DNA from: Thiomargarita sp.
GTDB taxonomy: Bacteria; Pseudomonadota; Gammaproteobacteria; Beggiatoales; Beggiatoaceae
Direction of reading: 5' to 3'
NCBI GenBank assembly: GCA_022729575.1
Contig: DZAL01000032.1
Location: 1-41,847 of the forward strand
Length of the DNA: 41,847 bases
A program made the position numbers and the translations under genes. Below, one piece after another: positions 1-8,236 of this stretch (positions within the stretch are counted from its first letter, which is position 1; each line of letters begins with the position of its first letter). The notes beneath the pieces are model-generated. The model was not told the DNA's origin and did no database searches. It worked only from the letters and a program-made list of their open reading frames with translations.

Positions 1-10
1 GCCTCGAAGG

Positions 11-80
11 CTTAGGAAACCTTAGACTCAGTATAACTCTTTGAATTTTAAGACCTCCATTAATTTGGAGGGACTGCCCA
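11..80. repeat. Degenerate repeat, left copy flanking the first ATPase/TOPRIM pair
   Basis: This block contains a TTAGGAAAC motif, a stretch close to GATAACTC, and a small hairpin with arms CCTCCA (54-59) and TGGAGG (66-71) followed by GACT. The same elements occur in the same order and spacing at 2357-2424, so the two blocks are diverged direct copies lying either side of the gene pair at 154-2088. The rest of 81-153 shows nothing I can name. Confidence 0.5.
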
Positions 81-153
81 CCCTTTCTTTACCACGACGA
101 CCGTTGGTATGATGGGCCACGAGAAACCGTTGGACCACTCTACTCTACCAGGT

Positions 154-909
154 TCACATAAAAACTTGTTCCAACCATCCTTTAAATCCTTGTATTCCAT
201 CGGAGGTTAAATCTATCAATGGTTGCGGAGGTGGCGAAGGTTTCGACGATTGAGGAAACTTCGAGTCCTCTGGAAACAGATTGGCAAGAGACGGTCCTGG
301 TTGTTCCTGCCACGCCAACCAAGTGTAAACCTCAGCTTTGGTTTGATGAAAGTCACTAAACAGTTTTAAAGTCTTCGGTAACTGGTCCACACAATCCGTT
401 GCCCGTTCCAAGAGTTCTTGTTGTTGCCCTTGATAAACCGCCTGTTTAATAAAATCTTCCAACATGCCATCCCCTTCTTTATGGTTAGCGTTATGGTTAG
501 GCATAATCCATAAACCGACCGGTGGGTGTCCACAATCATGTTGAAAAATACTTCCAGTGTAGGCTTGGTCAGGAGGAAGATTAATAATATAGTCCTTGTC
601 CTCCTTGCGTAAAATTTCAGTGACTCTTTTCCAACGTGCGGCAAATCCACCATTGCGGCTAGTATAATCCGCATCAATCACAATGCCTAGTCTTTGGTGC
701 CGACCATCTTTAAGTCCCTTAAGCAAGACGGGCAATCTGCGAAAAACTCCCTCAATACCATCCTCATGCCCACCACATTCGGTTGGAGTCAACAGCGGGA
801 TTTTAGGGTTGGAAAGCAAGTGATTCAGCAAAGTTTTGAGAAAATCCACATCACGACATCCTTCCACCAGCAGAATGGCTTCTTTTTTTGGATTATTTGT
901 CTGTTTCAT
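154..909 (-). CDS. TOPRIM-fold putative nuclease (DUF3226-like), partner of an OLD-type ATPase
   Basis: This 251-residue protein is a likely metal-dependent nuclease effector. An early LLVEG block supplies Glu16, and GIVIDADY supplies Asp79 and Asp81, the usual TOPRIM Glu plus Asp-x-Asp triad. The C-terminal half has two blocks shared with the proteins at 18207, 20159 and 23693: a GLWxMPNH...DGMLED segment near residues 133-152 and an HQTKAEVYTWLAWQ segment near 190-203. A proline/serine-rich insertion near residues 215-230 is specific to this copy. Its ATG follows directly on the TGA of the ATPase gene, so the two are probably translated as one unit. The role as a defence effector is inferred from split OLD-family systems such as PARIS. 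The domain call is fairly secure, the biological role is not. Confidence 0.75.
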   Translation of the reverse strand: MKQTNNPKKEAILLVEGCRDVDFLKTLLNHLLSNPKIPLLTPTECGGHEDGIEGVFRRLPVLLKGLKDGRHQRLGIVIDADYTSRNGGFAARWKRVTEILRKEDKDYIINLPPDQAYTGSIFQHDCGHPPVGLWIMPNHNANHKEGDGMLEDFIKQAVYQGQQQELLERATDCVDQLPKTLKLFSDFHQTKAEVYTWLAWQEQPGPSLANLFPEDSKFPQSSKPSPPPQPLIDLTSDGIQGFKGWLEQVFM

Positions 910-2088
910 TCACCGTACCCCCAACTTATCTTGCGTTACTATTTGCAAGTCTTGTTTATCATAAATTGTAGCAATTACCTGACCCTTATTAGTAGTCCTG
1001 ATACTACATCCCAAACGGAAGAGAATAGCCTCCTCTTCCTCTTCACTCTCTTCAGATACTTGTTGAAAAGCGGTGATACAATCCTCGCTATGTGTGGCGG
1101 CAAAAACTTGAACATTAAGTTGTTTGGCCAACGTGAAAATCAGTTCCCAAATTGAAGGTTGGACCTCATAGTGTAGTCCATTTTCAAACTCGTCTATGAG
1201 TAGCAGTCGCCCTCTGGCTTTGATGAGATAGAGAAACAATTGCAAAACTCTCCGCATTCCATCCCCATAACTCTTGAGTGATTCCAGCCGCTCTTGCCCT
1301 TTCCGTTTGATAAACGGTTTCCGTTCCCCTTCCATATCACCAGCGACTTTCTTAAACGTGAGCCCTTCCACTTCTGGGTCAATGAGTTTTAATCCTTCAA
1401 TAACCGGTTGACCATAAGTTAGGTAAATGTCATCCCAAATATCAGCCAACCGACGAGTTGGAATAAAATCCACCGGTACATAACAATTGCTGAAGTCCAA
1501 GCCCATTTTCTGAAGTTCCAATTGACCGACTTTATAGTTGTCACGATCATAAGATTGAAAATCCAGCCACACTTGCAAAATTCCAGGCAGTTCAAATCGT
1601 GAACAAATGGCAGGTGCTTCTAATTGACGGTTTTTGCTATTAATTTTCAAGGCCTGTCGCACCTCCTCAAAAGAAGTCAGTTCACTGGGGTCAAGTTCGG
1701 TTCTGACACGCCGCCGAAAAGAGCTACCCTCATGGTCCTTATCACTGGTGGCCAAAGTGAAGTAAACCGGTTTCAAACTGACATATTCAGTTTGTTCCAT
1801 ATTACCAATATAAATGGTTTCCCCATTTGGAGGCAAAGTGCGGTTAGTAAAAAAGTTTTCTACCGATAACACACCTTCACCAGAGGTAACACCCTCCATC
1901 TCGTCATGTTCTTTGAGGAGGGTTTCAAGTAATAGTGGTGAGCCTAAAGCTTCATAAATGCGTAAAGCCTCCAACACGCTACTTTTGCCCGCATTATTTT
2001 TTCCCACTATCAGATTAACTCGCCCCAACTGTTGAATTTCTACATCTTTTAGTAAACGAAAGTTTTGAATTTTGAGATTGGTTAGCAT
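910..2088 (-). CDS. OLD/RecF-like AAA family ATPase
   Basis: This 392-residue protein opens with the LKIQNFRLLKDV segment typical of OLD/RecF/SMC-type ATPases. The Walker A motif GKNNAGKS lies at residues 29-36, and LLLIDEFENGLHYE near residue 295 is Walker B with the D-loop. A following AATHS supplies the switch histidine. The middle carries acidic, charged insertions with no motif I recognise. No helicase or nuclease domain is fused, so catalysis other than ATP hydrolysis must come from the adjacent TOPRIM gene. It shares long blocks with the ATPases at 17014, 18962 and 22581 (FRLF/FRLL, LGRxNLxVG, EALRIYxxxGSP), so the four are paralogues. The start has only a weak ribosome site. It is transcribed away from the rest of the window's cassettes. 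Confidence 0.8.
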   Translation of the reverse strand: MLTNLKIQNFRLLKDVEIQQLGRVNLIVGKNNAGKSSVLEALRIYEALGSPLLLETLLKEHDEMEGVTSGEGVLSVENFFTNRTLPPNGETIYIGNMEQTEYVSLKPVYFTLATSDKDHEGSSFRRRVRTELDPSELTSFEEVRQALKINSKNRQLEAPAICSRFELPGILQVWLDFQSYDRDNYKVGQLELQKMGLDFSNCYVPVDFIPTRRLADIWDDIYLTYGQPVIEGLKLIDPEVEGLTFKKVAGDMEGERKPFIKRKGQERLESLKSYGDGMRRVLQLFLYLIKARGRLLLIDEFENGLHYEVQPSIWELIFTLAKQLNVQVFAATHSEDCITAFQQVSEESEEEEEAILFRLGCSIRTTNKGQVIATIYDKQDLQIVTQDKLGVR

Positions 2089-2250
2089 AGAGTTTTAGAA
2101 TCCTGTCGTCATCAAAGTTAAAAGTATAGTCATCCCAAGACTAATTCAAGTCAATAAATTTTCCACCTCCATAAATCTTTTGCTATGTTATTCGGCTATA
2201 CACAGGTATTAACAGAAAGGTGCTAACTTTCCTAAACCTTACCAGTTTTA

Positions 2251-2366
2251 GGTTTCCTAAACCCCACAGGTTTAGGAAACCTCGGCGATTCTAAGTTTCC
2301 TAAACCTCAAAGGTTTAGGAAACCTCGGCGATTCTAAGTTTCCTAAACCTCAAAGGTTTAGGAAAC
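2251..2366. repeat. Three tandem GGTTTAGGAAAC hairpins
   Basis: There are three near-identical hairpins. The first (2251-2281) has 13-base arms, GGTTTCCTAAACC and its complement, around a 5-base loop. The second (2295-2323) and third (2338-2366) have arms GTTTCCTAAACCT around CAA and repeat with a 43-bp period, including the spacer CTCGGCGATTCTAA. A short relative with the core AGGTTTAGGAAACCT lies at 18878-18892. No T-run follows, so these read as a dispersed repeat family rather than as terminators. Confidence 0.8.
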
Positions 2367-2424
2367 TTTGAGCTTTGATAACTCATTGAAGGTTAACACC
2401 TCCATTGGTTTGGAGGGACTACCA
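2357..2424. repeat. Degenerate repeat, right copy flanking the first ATPase/TOPRIM pair
   Basis: This is the partner of the block at 11-80. It has TTAGGAAAC, then GATAACTC, then a hairpin with arms CCTCCA (2399-2404) and TGGAGG (2411-2416) followed by GACTACC. Its first bases overlap the third palindrome of the preceding array. Confidence 0.5.
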
Positions 2425-2462
2425 TCACCCAAATGGCATCACTATCCAAAGGCTAACTAGCA

Positions 2463-3653
2463 TTACTCCGTCCGCAAAGCAACAATCGGGTCTAATTTAG
2501 CCGCTTTATAAGCCGGGTAAAAACCAAAAAATATTCCCACCCCCCAAGACACTCCCACGCCTAGCAAAAGAACCTGATAAGAGACGAAAAACTGCCATTC
2601 ATTCCACCAAGCAATTAAATACGACGACGCTATTCCTAAACCACTGCCTAACAGGCCGCCTATCAGGGATAAAATAATCGCTTCTAGCAAAAATTGCCAA
2701 CGAATATCTCGTTGTCTGGCACCGATAGCACGCAAAATCCCAATTTCACGTCGTCGTTCAATCACCGCGGTCAACATCACATTCATGATTCCAATGCTAC
2801 CTGCCAATAAGGATAAACCACCAATGGCCACCGATAATAAAGTCATTCTTCGCACCTCCTTTTTCTCCCGCTTAATCCAGTTGTCAATCCATTCCAGTCG
2901 CTTCACTTTGAGTCCCTTCACTCGTTTGGCAAAATATTGTTTGATTTGGGCTGAAACTAATAAATGATTGGAATTCGCTACTCTACGAACCACGAGTCTG
3001 TTAACCTTGGTGCTCTGAAACTGACGTTGCATAGTAGAAATTGGCAACAAGATTGACCAATTGATCTCATCGATGAAGTTATCCTCCGTACATTTTAAAA
3101 CGCCGATAATCACATAAATGTAACCATTCAGTTTTATCTCGGCGCCTAATAATTTTCCCTGAAAATCCTTAAAACCAGGCCATTCTCGCGTCTCACAACC
3201 AATAACGACATAAGACAAATTGTCATCACGGTCCAGGTCAGAGAAAAATCGTCCCTCCTCCAGTTGGAAACCCTTAGAGACCGCGGGCAGAGAGGTGTTT
3301 ACGCCCAAAATATCAACCCAGTTGGTTTCACCGGCAAAATGATATTCACCTTGACTGTCCATCATTGGAGCAACGGCAATCACGCTAGGAACATAACGCG
3401 GTAATTCCAACGCCTCAATTAAAGAGATTTGGGTGTTATCATTCTCATCGTCGGAATAATCTTTTCTGAACACCATAACGTCAGTCCCCATCTGAGAAAA
3501 TTCGCGTAAAGTTTCCGCACCCTTAATCATACTGATGGAGACTTGACCAATCATCGCACCAATGCCGATGATAATGCCAAGCAAGGCCAGTAAAGTACGT
3601 TGTTTGGCAGTATATAAATTGCGAAAGGCTTCGGTAAAATAAATAGAAAACAT
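2463..3653 (-). CDS. MacB/LolC-type ABC transporter permease (FtsX family)
   Basis: This 396-residue inner-membrane permease is the last gene of the efflux operon. It has an N-terminal membrane segment (TLLALLGIIIGIGAMIG, about residues 20-38), then a large periplasmic MacB core region to about residue 265. The FtsX block near the C-terminus has three membrane segments. It contains the family signature ERRREIGILRAIGA and ends with FYPAYKAAKLDPIVALR, which is typical of MacB/LolC/LolE permeases. The ATPase is a separate gene immediately upstream, whereas in E. coli MacB the two are fused. I chose the ATG at 3653. The reading frame continues upstream, but those 23 codons are read from the palindromic repeat at 3671-3723 and look non-native. 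Confidence 0.88.
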   Translation of the reverse strand: MFSIYFTEAFRNLYTAKQRTLLALLGIIIGIGAMIGQVSISMIKGAETLREFSQMGTDVMVFRKDYSDDENDNTQISLIEALELPRYVPSVIAVAPMMDSQGEYHFAGETNWVDILGVNTSLPAVSKGFQLEEGRFFSDLDRDDNLSYVVIGCETREWPGFKDFQGKLLGAEIKLNGYIYVIIGVLKCTEDNFIDEINWSILLPISTMQRQFQSTKVNRLVVRRVANSNHLLVSAQIKQYFAKRVKGLKVKRLEWIDNWIKREKKEVRRMTLLSVAIGGLSLLAGSIGIMNVMLTAVIERRREIGILRAIGARQRDIRWQFLLEAIILSLIGGLLGSGLGIASSYLIAWWNEWQFFVSYQVLLLGVGVSWGVGIFFGFYPAYKAAKLDPIVALRTE

Positions 3654-3670
3654 ATATAGTGAATAGATAG

Positions 3671-3723
3671 GTAGGGTGCGTCCCACGCACCATTTTAGTG
3701 TATAGCGGTGCGTGGGACGCACC
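3671..3723. repeat. GTAG-headed inverted REP pair between ABC ATPase and permease genes
   Basis: A GTAG tetranucleotide (3671-3674) precedes a 17-base palindromic arm (3675-3691, GGTGCGT-CCC-ACGCACC). A perfectly complementary 17-base arm follows at 3707-3723 after 15 bases. Each arm is also a hairpin on its own. A GTAG head followed by a hairpin is the hallmark of REP sequences, and two inverted copies form a REPIN/BIME-like unit. It sits in the transcribed space between two genes of the efflux operon. Confidence 0.75.
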
Positions 3724-3734
3724 TTACTAGCGGC

Positions 3735-4397
3735 TTATTTTAACAACCCATCCTCCATTACCACACATCGCTTACATCGATTGGCAATGTTAGGGTCGTG
3801 AGTGATGATGACGATAGTGATGCCTTCGGTTTGATTTAAGGTCACAAACAAATCTAAAATTTCTTTCCCCACGCGGCTGTCTAAAGCCCCAGTCGGCTCA
3901 TCGGCGAGGAGTAGAGAAGGTTTTCCCACTAGGGCCCTGGCAATGGCCACCCGCTGTTGTTGACCGCCAGATAATTCATTGGGACGATGTTTGGCGCGGT
4001 CGGCCAAACCCACTTTTTCTAACATTGCTTGCGCCCGTTTCTCAATATCTTTACGGGGCAGATTGCGATAAATCAGGGGATAGCCAACATTCGCCAGGGC
4101 GGTTAACCGGGGTAATAAATGAAAGGACTGAAACACAAACCCGATTTTCTGGTTGCGCAATATAGACAACTCATCATCGCTATAATGTCTAATTTCTTTA
4201 CCCTCCAAAAGGTATTGGCCACTGGTCGGGCGGTCTAGCAACCCCAAAATATTCATCAAAGTGGATTTACCACTGCCAGAGGCGCCCATTACCGCCAATA
4301 AATCACCCGCTTGAATGTCTAAATCGATACCTCTTAACACCGGTAGTGGAGTCTGGCCAAAGGAGTAAGATTTAGCGATATTTCTTAGTTTTATCAT
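3735..4397 (-). CDS. ABC transporter ATP-binding protein (LolD/MacB-type)
   Basis: This 220-residue protein is the cytoplasmic ATPase that powers the efflux complex. All ABC motifs are present: Walker A GASGSGKST near residues 38-46, the Q-loop in FVFQSFHLLPRLT, the signature LSGGQQQRVAIARAL, Walker B LLLADEPTGALD and the switch histidine in IITHD. The MacB/LolD subfamily is indicated by the HLLPRLTALANV and GALDSRVG segments and the short length. Its ATG overlaps the stop of the adaptor gene by one base (TGATG), indicating coupled translation. The permease follows 81 bases downstream, after the GTAG REP pair. The transported substrate cannot be read from the sequence. Confidence 0.92.
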   Translation of the reverse strand: MIKLRNIAKSYSFGQTPLPVLRGIDLDIQAGDLLAVMGASGSGKSTLMNILGLLDRPTSGQYLLEGKEIRHYSDDELSILRNQKIGFVFQSFHLLPRLTALANVGYPLIYRNLPRKDIEKRAQAMLEKVGLADRAKHRPNELSGGQQQRVAIARALVGKPSLLLADEPTGALDSRVGKEILDLFVTLNQTEGITIVIITHDPNIANRCKRCVVMEDGLLK

Positions 4398-5887
4398 CAG
4401 TCATCGTCCTTCTTTTCCTTGTCCGGTTCCACCGGCCGCGGTAATAATTTATCGTCAACTTGAATCCCTTCGACGATTTCTAAAGCACCATCCACCAAGG
4501 TCTGTCCCAGTTTCACTTTGACCTCTTTGGGTTTTCCCGTGGTTTTATCTAACACCGTCACCCAAGCCTCTTTATCTTTGATGGTCACTGCCTCAAACGG
4601 CACCACCAACGATTGGTCTTTCTTAGACAACATGACTTCCATCTCCGTTGACATGCCTAAACGTAAATGTTTCTTCTGGTCGGCGGTCAACTTAGACACC
4701 GCAATGGTGACGGAGAATTTAGAAATAACTTGGTCAGTGGGGCCTGGCTGATCGGGGTCGGCTTGTGAAGAAATGTCTTTAATCACTCCCTCCAAAGTCA
4801 CCTGCGGAAACGCTTCGCCTTTGATGGTGACGGTCTGCCCCGGTGCCAATTTCAAAATATGAATCTCCTCCACTTTAGCCGTGACGATGAAACCCTCAAA
4901 ATTAGCAATCATCAGTAACCTTTGGTCTTGTTTGACCATACTCCCTTCTTGAATTTCCAAGGTGGTTTGTTCTGATGAAGAAGAATTAGACTGGGGGGGT
5001 AAAAAAACCACCCCATCCATGGGGCTAACCACGTTAGCTTGGGCAATCCGCGTTTGAATATCTTCCATTTTAGACAGGGCCACTTCCATTTTCAACTCCG
5101 CCACTTTCAAGTTATCGGCGCTGCCTTTTTTCAAAATTGCTTCCAGTTGCTCCTGCGTGGCCTGGTAAGCCAACTCTTTACTACGTACCGTTTCTTCTCC
5201 CTCCTCTACTTCCGAAGATGGTACAATTCCTTTCTGAAGTAAACCTCGACTTTCCTCCAACTTACGTTTCGCCGTGGCCAGGTCATATTGTGCTTCGGTC
5301 AATTGGCGTTGTGCGGTTCTCACCTCTTGGCTCGTTGACCAATGGCGCAGATCTTCTACCTGATTTTTCCCCTCAATAAATTCCGCTTGGGTACTACGAT
5401 AATTACGTTCTTCGTCAGTGGTATCAATAACTAACAAGATTTGACCATGCTTCACCATCTGGTTATATTCAAAATGTTTGGCCTTGACTTTACCAGCGAC
5501 GGGACTGACAATTTCTACTTGCTTCAACGGTTCTATTTTACCCATCAGATGAGGTAAAGTCACTGGCAAAGAACGTTGTTCGACTTTGATAAATTTTGGT
5601 ACCGCTGGTGTGGAAGAGGCCGTGGCGGAATCGGTAACCAGCAGACCCTGTTGTTCCAGGTAGGTCAGCAACTCTTCGGACCGCAGATGCCAGCCAGTGG
5701 CCAATCCGGCGGTAATTATCAACACTAACCACCAGCGACGAAGTCGTTTACCGCGTTTGACTTGAATTTGTAAAATTCGATAGTCATCTTCTAATTTTTG
5801 ATAAGACCATTGCAAGGAACGAAATTCGGTTCGCAATTGGTCTATGGTCGTCACCAGTTCTTCTGGAGATAAGTTGGAATTATTCAT
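4397..5887 (-). CDS. HlyD/MacA-type periplasmic adaptor protein
   Basis: This 496-residue protein is the membrane-fusion subunit linking the ABC pump to the TolC-like channel. Residues 8-45 are a charged, coiled-coil-like cytoplasmic stretch, unusual for MacA. One membrane anchor follows at about 51-68 (RWWLVLIITAGLATGW). The periplasmic part has a biotinyl-lipoyl-like half motif (VEIVSPVAGKVKAKHFEYNQ), a long helical hairpin near residues 155-280, the second lipoyl half (VVSPMDGVVFLP) and beta-barrel and C-terminal domains (VPFEAVTIKDKEAWVTVL). The C-terminus is highly charged (EPDKEKKDDD). It is the second gene of the four-gene minus-strand unit. Confidence 0.88.
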   Translation of the reverse strand: MNNSNLSPEELVTTIDQLRTEFRSLQWSYQKLEDDYRILQIQVKRGKRLRRWWLVLIITAGLATGWHLRSEELLTYLEQQGLLVTDSATASSTPAVPKFIKVEQRSLPVTLPHLMGKIEPLKQVEIVSPVAGKVKAKHFEYNQMVKHGQILLVIDTTDEERNYRSTQAEFIEGKNQVEDLRHWSTSQEVRTAQRQLTEAQYDLATAKRKLEESRGLLQKGIVPSSEVEEGEETVRSKELAYQATQEQLEAILKKGSADNLKVAELKMEVALSKMEDIQTRIAQANVVSPMDGVVFLPPQSNSSSSEQTTLEIQEGSMVKQDQRLLMIANFEGFIVTAKVEEIHILKLAPGQTVTIKGEAFPQVTLEGVIKDISSQADPDQPGPTDQVISKFSVTIAVSKLTADQKKHLRLGMSTEMEVMLSKKDQSLVVPFEAVTIKDKEAWVTVLDKTTGKPKEVKVKLGQTLVDGALEIVEGIQVDDKLLPRPVEPDKEKKDDD

Positions 5888-5932
5888 GGCCAGTTTACCT
5901 TTCTATTTTCGGTAGTCGTGTCAGGTGAGTGA

Positions 5933-5963
5933 GATTTGACAACTTTTCGAAAGTTGTCAAATC
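5933..5963. repeat. Perfect 14-bp inverted repeat between TolC-like and adaptor genes
   Basis: Arms GATTTGACAACTTT and its exact complement flank the trinucleotide TCG. It lies in the 112-base gap after the TolC-like stop codon, in the direction of transcription. There is no T-run after it on the minus strand, so it may be an mRNA-stabilising hairpin or a dispersed repeat rather than a true terminator. Confidence 0.7.
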
Positions 5964-5999
5964 TGTTTCAACAGGTATCATCTCACCCCCATTTTGGCA

Positions 6000-7472
6000 C
6001 TACCTTATTTTCCTAACGTTGTTAATGTCCATGCCCCATTTTTGTAAAGTGAGACCCAACAGCGCGTCTAAATGGGTCACCGCATTGAGATAGTCAATTT
6101 GGGAACTGATTTCTTGATTTTGGGTACTCATCAAACTGTCTTTGATTCTGACCACATCAAAATTGGACGAACGATTGACTTTAAGTTTTTCTAATTCCAC
6201 ATCCAGTTGCTGTTGCGCCAGTTCCCGCGCTCTTTTGGCTAACTTGATTTCTTCCCATTTCATCTGAATATTGCGTACCGCCTCTTGGATTTCAACGGTC
6301 AGGTCTTCTGTTAATTGTTGCAAATTTATTTCGGATTGGCGCACCGCAATTTTCGCCGCTAACAATTCTCCTTTGGTACTCAAATCACCAAAGGGAATCC
6401 GCAAAGACAATCCTACCGAATATTCTCCTTGTCCCAATTGACCGGCCCGTTGTTGTGCTTGTATCCAAGAATCGCTAGCCCCGGTAAGATTATATTGCGT
6501 GGCAATATCCAGTTGCCACAACTGATTATTTTCGGCCAGCAGTAAGCGCGTTTTAACATCTTCATGCCCCAACCGAGCTTGTAAATATTCTGGGCGATGG
6601 TGAAAAGCCAGAGTTTGTAACTCTTCGAGGTCTAAGTTCGAAGGAGGTTGCACGTCGATTGAGGCGACGGGTTCCACTAATAAATTTCTATCAATATTTA
6701 GCGTTTTCAAGAAGCTAACCCGTGCGGTTTCTAACGAATTTTCTGCCATTCGCACGCTCAATTCTTGATTGGCGATATCGGCTTCGGCTTGAATCAATTC
6801 CACTTGCGCTAGTCGTCCGACTTTCAACAGGGCGCGGTTGACTTCTAGTAGTTGACGGGCACGTTCCAAAGATAATCGGGTAATCTCCATTTGTCGTTGG
6901 GTAATAAAAAAACTACGATAATTATCAATAACTTCAGTGATAAGAGCGATTAACACCGATTGTAATTTGAGCAGATTACTTTGCTCTTGTCGTTCCGCTA
7001 TCACTTGACTGGCTAAGTTGACATCCACGCCGGCGCCTTTCAATAGCGGTTGTGTAAAGGAGAGTTTCAAATTGCTGTGATAGCGATCTTCACTTTGGTT
7101 GGAGTCATCATGTTCCAAACTCAAGTTGAACTGTCCGCCCGTGGGGATTTTCAAAGAGACTTCGGCACCAATTTGTCTAGCTAAGGTGTCGGCCTCCTTA
7201 ACATGATTATACAGGGCTGAGGCCGAGAGAGTAAAGTCTGGACGAAATTCATCTTGGGCGATCTTCAAGTTAAATTTTTCGACCACACGATCCAAATAGG
7301 CACTTTCTACCGTTTTGTTATGACGTAAGGCTAATGCCACGGCTTCTTGCAAATCCATACGTTTGGCACCCATGGAGTTGGTGGGAGAAGCCATGAGGTT
7401 ATTGGGGAGACCCCATAAACAGGTGCCAATAAGCAGTAACCAGGTTAAGTTTGAAAAATTTGATAATTTCAT
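6000..7472 (-). CDS. TolC-family outer membrane efflux protein
   Basis: This 490-residue protein is the predicted outer-membrane channel of the pump. The start chosen at 7472 gives a normal signal peptide (basic MKLSNFSNL, hydrophobic TWLLLIGTCLWGL, cleavage probably after LMASP near residue 30). The longer open frame adds 26 residues without a signal and was not used. Two OEP-type repeats are recognisable: MDLQEAVALALRHNKTVESA near the N-terminus and LEELQTLAFHHRPEYLQARLG near the middle. Long helical segments lie between them, as expected for the coiled-coil barrel. It is the first gene of the operon and is followed by the adaptor after 112 bases. Specificity is unknown. Confidence 0.88.
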   Translation of the reverse strand: MKLSNFSNLTWLLLIGTCLWGLPNNLMASPTNSMGAKRMDLQEAVALALRHNKTVESAYLDRVVEKFNLKIAQDEFRPDFTLSASALYNHVKEADTLARQIGAEVSLKIPTGGQFNLSLEHDDSNQSEDRYHSNLKLSFTQPLLKGAGVDVNLASQVIAERQEQSNLLKLQSVLIALITEVIDNYRSFFITQRQMEITRLSLERARQLLEVNRALLKVGRLAQVELIQAEADIANQELSVRMAENSLETARVSFLKTLNIDRNLLVEPVASIDVQPPSNLDLEELQTLAFHHRPEYLQARLGHEDVKTRLLLAENNQLWQLDIATQYNLTGASDSWIQAQQRAGQLGQGEYSVGLSLRIPFGDLSTKGELLAAKIAVRQSEINLQQLTEDLTVEIQEAVRNIQMKWEEIKLAKRARELAQQQLDVELEKLKVNRSSNFDVVRIKDSLMSTQNQEISSQIDYLNAVTHLDALLGLTLQKWGMDINNVRKIR

Positions 7473-7618
7473 GTTTATTCTATAAATGCAGGTGGCAAAT
7501 AATGCAGGTGGTAAATACTGAAGCAGAAATTTTCTCGTATGTTCTTTCACTCCTCTCCCTTTGGGGCCGGAGGTGAGGGAAAATACCGCCGAATTTCTGC
7601 TTCAGTACTTAATCTGCT

Positions 7619-7698
7619 GGAGTCCAAATCTTCAGATTTGGGAACGCCGCGGGGCACCATGTTCAACCACGTTCCCAAAAGCTGAAGATTTGGACTCC
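7619..7698. repeat. Inverted pair of GGAG-headed REP palindromes (REPIN)
   Basis: A forward copy (7619-7643; GGAG, then TCCAAATCT, TC, AGATTTGGG) and a reverse copy (7674-7698, ending in GGACTCC) face each other across about 30 bases. The symmetry extends outward through GGGAACG and CGTTCCC. The family is the one concentrated in 29173-40885, and this is one of only four copies outside that region. Confidence 0.85.
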
Positions 7699-7970
7699 TG
7701 TTTCATTCCAAATGGCATCGATTATTATACCAAAAAATTTATACTTCAGTACTTATTACTTAGAATTTTAGATTTTTTGACCACGAGGTTATGTTATTTA
7801 ATTGGCTTAGATTATTGTTATTACCTGAATTTTAAGTTTCATATCAGAGACTATTTAATTTTAAAAGTTACCACTAAAGTTAGACTTTATAGTAGAGAGT
7901 GAATAAAGCGCAATCCACATCCATTGTCTGTTTTCCCCAGTGACGATAGTAGGTTCAAATGGTGAGGTCA

Positions 7971-7990
7971 GGAGAGGAGAGGAGAGGAGA
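7971..7990 (+). repeat. (GGAGA)4 short tandem repeat in a purine-rich tract
   Basis: Four perfect GGAGA units are followed by a further purine-rich stretch to about 8035. This is a slippage-prone tract in a non-coding gap. No gene start lies close enough for obvious phase variation. Confidence 0.8.
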
Positions 7991-8236
7991 AGAAAAAGGA
8001 AGGAGGGAAAGTGGGAGAGCTAGAGGAAAGCGAAACCTATTCAGAGTTTTTTAGAATTAATGGGTTTCGCTATAGATGCTATTTCAGGAATGAGCAAAGC
8101 GAGTTATAACTCTGGTATGAAATGGTGAGTACAAAACCAGCCGTTTGCCTACCCTACCTGACTACCGAAGGTAGGAACTTGGAAAATCAATCCTTACCGC
8201 ATACCTAATTTTACGCCGGCTTAGGGCAGGTTAATT

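Larger units (their letters stand above)
2089..2462. other. 374-bp gene-free gap filled with palindromic repeats
   Basis: No convincing coding sequence is present. The gap separates the start of the ATPase gene from the end of the efflux permease gene. It holds a leader region for the ATPase gene (about 2089-2220, AT-rich, no clear consensus promoter), then three hairpins at 2251-2366 and the right copy of the flanking repeat at 2357-2424. Confidence 0.6.
7473..8236. other. 764-bp gene-free region rich in repeats
   Basis: I see no credible gene here. A 113-codon open frame at 7561-7902 is made partly of repeat sequence and has no domain. Contents: a tandem AATGCAGGTGG motif at about 7484-7512 next to the TolC-like start; three copies of a TTCAGTACTT-type motif (about 7507-7533 inverted, 7590-7612, 7735-7757), with a further copy at about 40900-40921; an inverted REP pair at 7619-7698; a (GGAGA)4 tract at 7971-7990; and a GAGTTATAACTC palindrome at 8101-8112. 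Confidence 0.6.

Noticed and set aside
154-2088. Frameshifted single OLD nuclease rather than two genes
   Set aside because: The stop and start abut (TGAATG), the second protein has its own complete N-terminus, and the same two-gene layout repeats in eight other cassettes. The split is the normal state here.
5933-5963. Hairpin read as a rho-independent terminator for the TolC-like gene
   Set aside because: The stem is strong but no T-run follows in the direction of transcription, and the adaptor gene follows in the same operon. It is kept as a repeat or stabilising hairpin. The same caution applies to 16835-16859 and 10569-10597.
7561-7902. 113-codon open frame in the gap after the TolC-like gene
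   Set aside because: It is built from REP and TTCAGTACTT-type repeats plus low-complexity AT-rich sequence, with no ribosome site and no recognisable domain.
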